This document shows positions 1 through 5,214 of a stretch of DNA of 5,739 nucleotides, piece after piece; within the stretch, counting starts at the first letter, position 1; every line of letters starts with the position of its first letter. A program made the translations under genes and the position numbers. The notes under the pieces are model-generated. The model saw nothing but the letters and a program-made list of their open reading frames with translations. It searched no databases and was not told the DNA's origin. The stretch is from positions 1-5,739 of the forward strand of contig JAIPBY010000154.1 of the NCBI GenBank assembly GCA_021738605.1. The letters are read 5' to 3'. Source of the DNA: Chitinophagaceae bacterium (lineage in GTDB: Bacteria; Bacteroidota; Bacteroidia; Chitinophagales; Chitinophagaceae).

Positions 1-1169
1 GCAGCGGGGATGGATTGTTTTTCCTTGGTATCCCTTCTGGCCACTTCCACCACGCCGTTTTCAATGTCTTTCTGGCCAATCGCTATGCGAACGGGTACCC
101 CCTTGAGTTCATACTCTGCAAATTTCCATCCTGGTCGGGTATTCTCTGAGTCGTCGTATTTCACAGAAATGCCGTTGGCTTTCAAGTCGGCGATGATGGC
201 ATTCACTTTTTCATCCACCAAGGTCTTTTGCTCAGGCCCTTTGTAGATGGGAACGATGACAACCTGCAACGGTGCAATTCTTGGGGGCATGACAAGTCCT
301 TGATCATCACTGTGGGCCATCACCAAAGCGCCAATCAACCGGGTGGAAACACCCCAGGAAGTTGCCCAAACAAACTCTTGCTTGTTTTCCTTGGTGAGGA
401 ACTTCACATCAAAGGCTTTGGCAAAATTCTGGCCCAGGAAATGGGAAGTTCCGGCCTGCAAGGCCTTGCCATCCTGCATCAATGCTTCAATACAATAGGT
501 TTCCAAGGCACCGGCAAAACGCTCATTCGGCGTTTTGATGCCTTTTATAACAGGAAGCGCCATATAATTTTCTACGAAATCTCCATACACATGCAACATT
601 TTTTCAGCTTCACCAATGGCTTCTTCAGCGGTGGCATGGGCAGTATGACCCTCCTGCCAGAGAAATTCCGCTGTCCTCAGGAACAAACGGGTTCTCATTT
701 CCCAGCGAACAACATTCGCCCACTGGTTGATCAGCAGTGGCAAATCACGGTAAGACTGGATCCAGTCTTTGTAGGCATTCCAGATGATGGCTTCGCTGGT
801 CGGACGAACGATGAGTTCTTCTTCCAGCTTTGCTTCAGGATCAACCATCAGCTTTCCCTTGTTGTTGGGGTCTGCTTTCAACCTGTAATGGGTAACAACA
901 GCACATTCCTTTGCGAAGCCCTCGGCATGTCCCTCTTCTTTCTCAAGGAAGGACTTGGGAACAAATAAGGGAAAATAGGCATTGACATGGCCGGTGTCCT
1001 TGAACATCTTGTCCAATACATCCCTCATGTTCTCCCAAAGGGTATAACCATAGGGCTTGATTACCATGCAGCCCCTCACAGCAGAGTAGTCTGCCAGCCC
1101 ACCCTTCAAAATCAGTTCGTTGTACCACTGTGCGTAATCGGTAGCCCTAGATGTCAGTTCGTTTGCCAT
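1..1169 (-). CDS. proS: Prolyl-tRNA synthetase, archaeal/eukaryote-like type (3' end outside window)
   Basis: This class II aminoacyl-tRNA synthetase charges tRNA-Pro with proline, using ATP, in the cytoplasm. The reading frame is open from ATG at 1169 to the window edge (389 codons) and has no in-window stop. Motif 1 lies near residues 39-71 (PYGYTLWENMRDVL then YFPLFVP). Motif 2 holds RPTSE (122-126) and VVRWEMR (153-159), followed by LFLRTAEFLWQEGHT. Motif 3 holds WGVSTRLIG (272-280) and AHSDDQGLVMPP (285-296). The anticodon-binding domain begins at about 300 (LQVVIVPIYKGPEQ). Only about 110 residues separate motifs 2 and 3, so the editing (INS) insertion of the long bacterial ProRS is absent. 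This is the short form known from archaea, eukaryotes and Bacteroidota. Full-length relatives have roughly 490 residues, so about 100 C-terminal residues, the rest of the anticodon domain and the terminal domain, are off the window. The ATG is preferred because MANELTSRATDYAQWYNELI is a normal N-terminus for the family. Confidence 0.96.
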   Translation of the reverse strand, partial: MANELTSRATDYAQWYNELILKGGLADYSAVRGCMVIKPYGYTLWENMRDVLDKMFKDTGHVNAYFPLFVPKSFLEKEEGHAEGFAKECAVVTHYRLKADPNNKGKLMVDPEAKLEEELIVRPTSEAIIWNAYKDWIQSYRDLPLLINQWANVVRWEMRTRLFLRTAEFLWQEGHTAHATAEEAIGEAEKMLHVYGDFVENYMALPVIKGIKTPNERFAGALETYCIEALMQDGKALQAGTSHFLGQNFAKAFDVKFLTKENKQEFVWATSWGVSTRLIGALVMAHSDDQGLVMPPRIAPLQVVIVPIYKGPEQKTLVDEKVNAIIADLKANGISVKYDDSENTRPGWKFAEYELKGVPVRIAIGQKDIENGVVEVARRDTKEKQSIPA

Positions 1170-1252
1170 ATTGTGAATGCTTTAACAGTTTTTGTTTATT
1201 CCCCTGCAACTTTAACACTTGCCGTTCGTCTAAATAATGGAACAGGATTGCG

Positions 1253-1283
1253 CAAATGTAGTAACTTCGGATTAATCTTTAAA
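1253..1283 (-). promoter_or_regulatory. Bacteroidota-type promoter for proS
   Basis: Read on the minus strand, TACATTTG (1260 to 1253) matches the Bacteroidota sigma -7 consensus TAnnTTTG exactly. TTTA (1283 to 1280) stands 19 bases upstream, where TTTG or TTG is expected, so the -33 box is imperfect. Transcription would begin near 1246, leaving a leader of about 75 bases before the ATG at 1169. The promoter sits in the 123-base gap shared with the divergent lipoprotein gene, and its -33 end lies only about 10 bases from that gene's start codon, so the two genes could interfere. The match is seen in the sequence; its activity is inferred. Confidence 0.45.
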
Positions 1284-1292
1284 TCGCATCGT

Positions 1293-2042
1293 ATGAACAA
1301 AATCATTCTTGCCATTTCGCTGGCTTCCATCATGATGGGGTGCAGCACAGCTTACAGGACTGGACAGACCATTGATGATATCTATTTTTCTCCAGCCAGG
1401 CCGGGCGCCGAATATGTCAATCTGGAAGAAAAAGATGAATACAGGGCTTCAGAAGTGCCTATGACTGACCGATACATGCGGATGAAAGCCTTTGGTGGTT
1501 CAAGGTGGAATGCATTTGATGATGATTATGCCTATTGGAACAATCCACACTGGAACAACAGCAGTTATTTCAACGTCTACCCTTCTTATGGCTACTCAGG
1601 CATGAACAACCTGTATTTTGGAAGACCCATGCCTTGGGGGATGTCAAATTACCTGAATCCATTCTCGCCTAATTTTTATGGTCAACCCGTTATTGTGTAC
1701 AATACAGGCAAGTCTATCGTTTCAAAGTCAACAGGGCCAAGAACCTATTCACTCAGCAATTATACACCCATGAAATCCAGCAGTGCTGACCCTAAAATGG
1801 GCGGTGGATTTTTGCGCTCTGGCGGACAATCCAACAATTCTGGCGCTAACATACCAAGAGGCGGATATAACCCACGCAGCAGTGGTGAGTCTTATAGCAG
1901 CCCATCCAGAACTTTCTCCAACAGTTCAAATTCCAGTAGCTCCAGTTCAAGTTCAAGTTCCAGCAGCAGTTCAAGTTCGAGCAGCAGTTCTTCCTCCAGT
2001 GGATCGGCTCCTGTAAGAACATTCCCCAAAGGAGGAAACTAA
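1293..2042 (+). CDS. Lipoprotein with C-terminal poly-serine tract, function unknown
   Basis: This encodes a 249-residue predicted lipoprotein. The start at 1293 is chosen because it opens directly on a lipoprotein signal peptide: MNK, a hydrophobic stretch (IILAISLASIMMG) and the lipid-attachment cysteine Cys17 in MMGC-S. The same frame is open upstream to 987 but would put about 100 unrelated residues in front, overlapping proS. After the cysteine comes AYRTGQTIDDIYFSPARP, which resembles a motif I recall from hypothetical lipoproteins of Chitinophagaceae. Residues about 70-130 are rich in Tyr, Trp, Asn, Gly and Pro (AYWNNPHWNN, YPSYGYSG, GRPMPWGM). From about 170 on the protein is low-complexity Ser/Gly/Asn, with 23 consecutive serines at 214-236, then GSAPVRTFPKGGN. 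No catalytic motif is visible. It is probably anchored in the outer membrane, with the Ser-rich part disordered. A FadL-like barrel gene follows 91 bases downstream on the same strand, so co-expression is plausible. Role not recognised. Confidence 0.85.
   Translation: MNKIILAISLASIMMGCSTAYRTGQTIDDIYFSPARPGAEYVNLEEKDEYRASEVPMTDRYMRMKAFGGSRWNAFDDDYAYWNNPHWNNSSYFNVYPSYGYSGMNNLYFGRPMPWGMSNYLNPFSPNFYGQPVIVYNTGKSIVSKSTGPRTYSLSNYTPMKSSSADPKMGGGFLRSGGQSNNSGANIPRGGYNPRSSGESYSSPSRTFSNSSNSSSSSSSSSSSSSSSSSSSSSSSGSAPVRTFPKGGN
1932..2000 (+). repeat. Poly-serine codon tract with internal 18-bp tandem duplication
   Basis: Twenty-three uninterrupted serine codons lie inside the lipoprotein gene. Both codon families are used (13 AGY, 10 TCN). 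Within the tract, AGTTCAAGTTCCAGCAGC (1950-1967) is followed at once by a copy with a single C-to-G change (1968-1985), and AGTTC (1986-1990) starts a partial third copy. This shows growth by duplication of an 18-bp unit. Such tracts can vary in length between strains by slippage or unequal recombination. Because the unit is a multiple of three bases, length changes would keep the frame. Confidence 0.85.
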
Positions 2043-2102
2043 TTCAGTTGTTCTTCCTTGGTTTGCTGTTGAGGTTTTCTGGCCCCTGCAAAATAACTGA
2101 AT
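2042..2102 (+). repeat. Inverted repeat in the lipoprotein/FadL-like gap
   Basis: ATTCAGTT (2042-2049) and AACTGAAT (2095-2102) are perfect 8-bp inverted repeats, extended by one G-U pair (2050/2094). A second perfect 5-bp pair, TTTGC (2062-2066) with GCAAA (2088-2092), nests inside. The first arm begins at the last base of the lipoprotein stop codon. The intervening region of about 45 bases is long and asymmetric and no T-run follows, so this is not a standard rho-independent terminator. It could be an mRNA fold between two co-transcribed genes, or chance. The rest of the 91-base gap shows no clear promoter. Confidence 0.3.
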
Positions 2103-2133
2103 GGCTGAACTACTGCACCCTAAATCATTTCGC

Positions 2134-3663
2134 ATGAAGCAACTCCCCATTCTATTCAGCATTCTGTTTGGTTTACAACTGCAAGCACAGGAGCCTGTTG
2201 ATGCCCTCCGTTACTCATTGATGGGGCATGGCGGAACTGCAAGGGCCAGGGCAATCGGCGGAGCGATGACTTCTTTGGGTGGAGATATTTCTGCGTCTTT
2301 CATCAACCCCGCAGGCCTTGGGCTGTACAAAAGTGGCGAGTTCACCTTTACACCCTCCCTGGCATTCAACAATACCAAAATAAACTATCTCAATACCGAA
2401 ACCAAGGCCAACAAGATTACTCCTGATTTCAGCAACATAGGACTGGTATTGCCCAGGCCAGGATCATGGAACGGCAATTGGAGAAACTTCACTTTTGGTG
2501 TAGGAATGAACAAAACAGCAAACTTTGGCAACACCACAAGGCTGAAAGGAACCAATACAGAAAGCTCTTACTCGGAAAAATACCTTGAGGAGTTGATTAA
2601 CAATAACATTACTGATCCCAACCAGGCAGCAGACAAATTTCCTTACGGATCCAGCCTCGCCTTCAATACCTACCTCATCGATACCCTTGCAGGGCCAGGC
2701 AACAGCATCAGGGGATACAGAAGCCTTGCCACGCCCCAAACCGGAGTGAACCAAGAACAGGACATCACCACCAAGGGCAGCATCAACGATATTTATTTCT
2801 CTGCCAGTGGCAACTATCTTGATAAGCTATTTGTCGGCGGCGGCATTACGTTCAGCAAACTCAAGTTCGAAAAGACCTCCATTTACAGGGAGTCCGATGC
2901 CACGTCCAACAAAAAAAACAATTTCAATTATTTTGAAACCGAAGACTATCTCATCAGCGAAGGAGTAGGCGTTGGCTTAAAGCTGGGGTTGATAGTGAAG
3001 CCTGTAGAAAGGCTCAGGATTGGATTGGCCTTCCATTCCCCTGTCTTGTACAACATGGACGACAAATACAGCAGCAAGATCACCACAGACCTGGAAGGGT
3101 ATCAGGGCAATGGCGTACTCAAGCAGAGTTCACTTGATTTTAACAATGGTGAACTGGGCCAGTTTCAATACGATTTCACCAACCCGATGCGGCTGATGGC
3201 AGGCATATCCTATGTGTTGAATGAGGTTGCCGATGTGAACATGCAAAAAGGTTTCATCAGTGCAGACATCGAATACCTTGACTACTCCAATGCAAAATTC
3301 AGTGGCGCCACCACAAGCGATGACAGTTACCTGAACCAGGTGAATGATGCCATTAAGGAGCAATTCAGGTCTGCCCTGAACATGCGGTTGGGTGGCGAGC
3401 TCAAGTTTAAGACCATCATGACCAGGCTCGGCTTCAACTACATGGGCAATGCGTATGCCAGTGCTCCGCTAAAGGCAAGGCAAATGAACATCAGTGGTGG
3501 ACTGGGATACCGGAACATGGGCTTTTTCGTAGACCTTACCTATGTACAACAGCTGATCAAGGATGCCAGTTTCCCCTACCGGCTCGACAATGGTTTTTAT
3601 GAACCAGGCAATGTCAGTGCAAGCAATGGCAATATTTTCCTGACGGTTGGGTTCAAATTTTAA
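2134..3663 (+). CDS. OmpP1/FadL-family outer-membrane transport protein
   Basis: This encodes a 509-residue predicted outer-membrane beta-barrel of the OmpP1/FadL/TodX type. In characterised members the barrel carries hydrophobic compounds such as long-chain fatty acids across the outer membrane. The start at 2134 gives a clean signal peptide (MKQLPILFSILFGLQLQAQ, cleavage expected after Gln19); the in-frame ATG at 2101 would bury it behind 11 residues. The mature N-terminus carries the family signature GTARARAIGGAMTSLGGD (34-51) followed by FINPAGLGLY, with the conserved NPAG. The rest alternates aromatic and polar residues in barrel-strand style, for example FTFGVGMNKTA, LFVGGGITFSKLKF and LRIGLAFHSPV. 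It ends in VGFKF, with the C-terminal Phe used for barrel assembly. Bacteroidota homologues are often labelled hemin receptor without proof. The substrate cannot be read from the sequence. It may be co-transcribed with the lipoprotein upstream. Confidence 0.88.
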   Translation: MKQLPILFSILFGLQLQAQEPVDALRYSLMGHGGTARARAIGGAMTSLGGDISASFINPAGLGLYKSGEFTFTPSLAFNNTKINYLNTETKANKITPDFSNIGLVLPRPGSWNGNWRNFTFGVGMNKTANFGNTTRLKGTNTESSYSEKYLEELINNNITDPNQAADKFPYGSSLAFNTYLIDTLAGPGNSIRGYRSLATPQTGVNQEQDITTKGSINDIYFSASGNYLDKLFVGGGITFSKLKFEKTSIYRESDATSNKKNNFNYFETEDYLISEGVGVGLKLGLIVKPVERLRIGLAFHSPVLYNMDDKYSSKITTDLEGYQGNGVLKQSSLDFNNGELGQFQYDFTNPMRLMAGISYVLNEVADVNMQKGFISADIEYLDYSNAKFSGATTSDDSYLNQVNDAIKEQFRSALNMRLGGELKFKTIMTRLGFNYMGNAYASAPLKARQMNISGGLGYRNMGFFVDLTYVQQLIKDASFPYRLDNGFYEPGNVSASNGNIFLTVGFKF

Positions 3664-3712
3664 ACCCTGGTTTTTGAAAAGTTTATTCAGGTGCCAACTT
3701 GGTGCAGGCTTA

Positions 3713-3741
3713 TTGCTTATCCCTAATTTTCATTAAATTGC
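3713..3741 (+). promoter_or_regulatory. Possible promoter before the pRiA4b-like gene and miaA
   Basis: TTG (3713-3715) is followed after 18 bases by TAAATTGC (3734-3741), a degenerate relative of the Bacteroidota -7 box TAnnTTTG. An alternative is TTG (3699-3701), 22 bases, then TAATTTTC (3724-3731), which matches 7 of 8 positions. Either would start transcription at or within a few bases of the ATG at 3745, giving a leaderless or very short-leader mRNA. The 81-base gap after the FadL-like gene shows no good terminator, so read-through is also possible. Confidence 0.25.
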
Positions 3742-3744
3742 ATC

Positions 3745-4317
3745 ATGGCCATTCTCAAATTTCGTGTCTACTTCGAGGAAGACGATACCATTTATCGAGA
3801 CATCGTTATCAAGCACAACCAGTCTTTTTTTGAATTGCACCAGATGATTTTATCTGCCTATGAATTTGATAGTATTCACCAGGCAACCTTTTTCAGGAGC
3901 AATGCAAGCTGGCAAAGGGGAAGGGAAATCAGCCTGGAAAAATATGATGATGTTGAATACAGGGTGGAGCCATTGGACATGTTTGAAACGACCATTGGTT
4001 CCGAGATAAGGGATACGGAACAAAAATTCATCTACCTCTATGACTTCAAAAAAAACTGGTCTTTCAAGGTCCAGTTGATCAGTGTTTCAAAAGAGGAAAA
4101 TTCAAAAACTACCTACCCTTCCATCACAAGAAAAGAAGGGATAGGTCCAAGCCAATATGGCATCAAAAGCATCCTTGGCGACCGCTTTGCAGATGTAGAG
4201 GAGAAATATGACCTCGCTTCTCTTGGTGATGGGTTTTCCGACGAAGGTGAAGAAGCAGGAGAAAATGACGATGCCGGAGAAGAACCAGAAGGCACTGAAG
4301 AGGACACATCATTTTAG
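3745..4317 (+). CDS. pRiA4b ORF-3-like family protein with acidic tail
   Basis: This encodes a 190-residue cytoplasmic protein with no signal peptide or membrane segment. The N-terminal part (about 1-150) has the look of the plasmid pRiA4b ORF-3-like family. It opens with a strand, LKFRVYFEEDDTIYRDIVI, where the family has a 'viWRri' strand, then NQSFFELHQMILSAYEFDSIHQATFF, equivalent to the family's 'tLadLHrviq..fgw...HLh.F' segment, and later FIYLYDFKKNWSFKVQL, matching the family's 'YdfGd.W.h.v.l' motif. The biochemical role of the family is unknown. Some databases name relatives 'IS1096 passenger TnpR-like', but nothing here suggests a mobile element. The last 29 residues hold 14 Asp/Glu and no Lys/Arg, an acidic and probably disordered tail. 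The stop codon is one base from the miaA start, so the genes are almost certainly translated from one mRNA. Two runs of A (one inside codons 102-104) are noted under findings. Confidence 0.78.
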   Translation: MAILKFRVYFEEDDTIYRDIVIKHNQSFFELHQMILSAYEFDSIHQATFFRSNASWQRGREISLEKYDDVEYRVEPLDMFETTIGSEIRDTEQKFIYLYDFKKNWSFKVQLISVSKEENSKTTYPSITRKEGIGPSQYGIKSILGDRFADVEEKYDLASLGDGFSDEGEEAGENDDAGEEPEGTEEDTSF

Positions 4318-4318
4318 C

Positions 4319-5209
4319 ATGGCCGAAAAAGAATGCATCATCGTTGTTGGACCTACCGCTGTAGGAAAAACCGCTGAGGCCATCAAGATTGCATCGGCAC
4401 TGAAAACTGACATCATTTCAGCAGACTCCAGGCAATGTTACAAGGAAATGAAAATAGGGGTTGCAAGGCCCTCTGATGCAGAATTATCTATGGTAAGGCA
4501 TCATTTCATTGCCAACCATTCCATTCACGAAAACATTACAGCGGCCAGTTTTGAAAAAGAGGCCCTCACCTGTCTTGACATGATTTTCCAAGACCACGAC
4601 CAGGCCGTTGTATGCGGCGGAACTGGTCTTTATATCAAGGCGCTTGCCGAAGGACTGGATGATATTCCTGAGGTGCCCATTGAAGTGCGCAACAAGGCGA
4701 TTTCTATACACAAAGACAAAGGTGTGGACGGTTTGAGAGATACCTTGCTGTCACTGGATCCTGATTTTGCACTGCAGGGTGATATCTATAATCCCAACCG
4801 CATGATGAGGGCACTGGAAGTGATCCTTCATACAGGATTTCCGATTGTCCATTATCAAAAAGGAGTTGCACAAAAACATCAAGGCGAAGACCCACTGTCC
4901 AGTTCTGGTGGGAAAAGAAATTTTAAGATACGCTATCGATATATTCAAATGCCCAGGGAAGATCTCTACGCAAGAATCAACAATCGGGTAGGCATGATGA
5001 TGACAGAAGGACTGGAGGATGAAGCCCGGTCTTTGTTTGCATTCAAGCATTTGCCTGCCTTGCAAACGGTAGGATACAAAGAACTCTTCGATTTTTTTGA
5101 GGGCAAATATTCAAGGGAAGAGGCGATCGAAAAAATCAAACAGCATACCAGAAACTATGCGAAGCGCCAAATCACTTGGTTCAGCAGGTTAAGCATTGAT
5201 TGCATATAG
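4319..5209 (+). CDS. miaA: tRNA dimethylallyltransferase
   Basis: MiaA transfers the dimethylallyl group of DMAPP to N6 of adenosine 37 in tRNAs that read codons starting with U, giving i6A37. The 296-residue length is normal for the family. Motifs in order: P-loop GPTAVGKT (11-18); SADSRQCYKEMKIGVARPS (34-52) with the conserved Asp36; HHFI (61-64) and the ENITAASFEKEA segment; GGTGLYIKAL (100-109); NPNRMMRALEV (158-168); NNRVGMMMTEGLEDEA (221-236); and the C-terminal VGYKELFDFFEGKYSREEAI with TRNYAKRQITWF (277-288). The start at 4319 is chosen because MAEKECIIVVGPTAVGKT places the P-loop at the family's usual position; in-frame ATGs back to 4208 would overlap the preceding gene by over 100 bases. 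One base (C4318) separates the upstream TAG from this ATG, which suggests coupled translation. GAAGAGGA (4297-4304) is a weak, somewhat distant ribosome-binding candidate. The gene ends five bases from the convergent cca stop. Confidence 0.97.
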   Translation: MAEKECIIVVGPTAVGKTAEAIKIASALKTDIISADSRQCYKEMKIGVARPSDAELSMVRHHFIANHSIHENITAASFEKEALTCLDMIFQDHDQAVVCGGTGLYIKALAEGLDDIPEVPIEVRNKAISIHKDKGVDGLRDTLLSLDPDFALQGDIYNPNRMMRALEVILHTGFPIVHYQKGVAQKHQGEDPLSSSGGKRNFKIRYRYIQMPREDLYARINNRVGMMMTEGLEDEARSLFAFKHLPALQTVGYKELFDFFEGKYSREEAIEKIKQHTRNYAKRQITWFSRLSIDCI

Positions 5210-5214
5210 GTTGA

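Noticed and set aside
228..968. Long plus-strand open frame opposite proS
   Set aside because: It lies antisense to a well-supported synthetase gene whose class II motifs are intact; its translation shows no family resemblance.
987..1292. Upstream extension of the lipoprotein frame
   Set aside because: It overlaps proS on the other strand, and the lipoprotein signal peptide begins exactly at 1293.
2911..2919. A AAA AAC heptamer within eight A in the FadL-like gene
   Set aside because: A -1 shift here meets a TGA at 2934-2936 after only a few codons, and the Lys-Lys-Asn codons explain the run.
3661..3712. Possible terminator after the FadL-like gene (AAACCCTGGTTTTT and GTGCCAACTTGGTGC)
   Set aside because: The stems would have loops of two bases or fewer, or contain mismatches; neither is a convincing rho-independent terminator.
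3745..4317. Mobile-element cargo, as the family names pRiA4b ORF-3 and IS1096 passenger suggest
   Set aside because: No transposase, terminal inverted repeats or target duplications are visible, and the gene is embedded beside miaA with normal spacing.
4208..4318. Upstream in-frame ATGs that would lengthen MiaA by 37 residues
   Set aside because: The added residues are Lys/Glu-rich sequence translated from the preceding gene in another frame; MiaA P-loops normally lie near residue 10.
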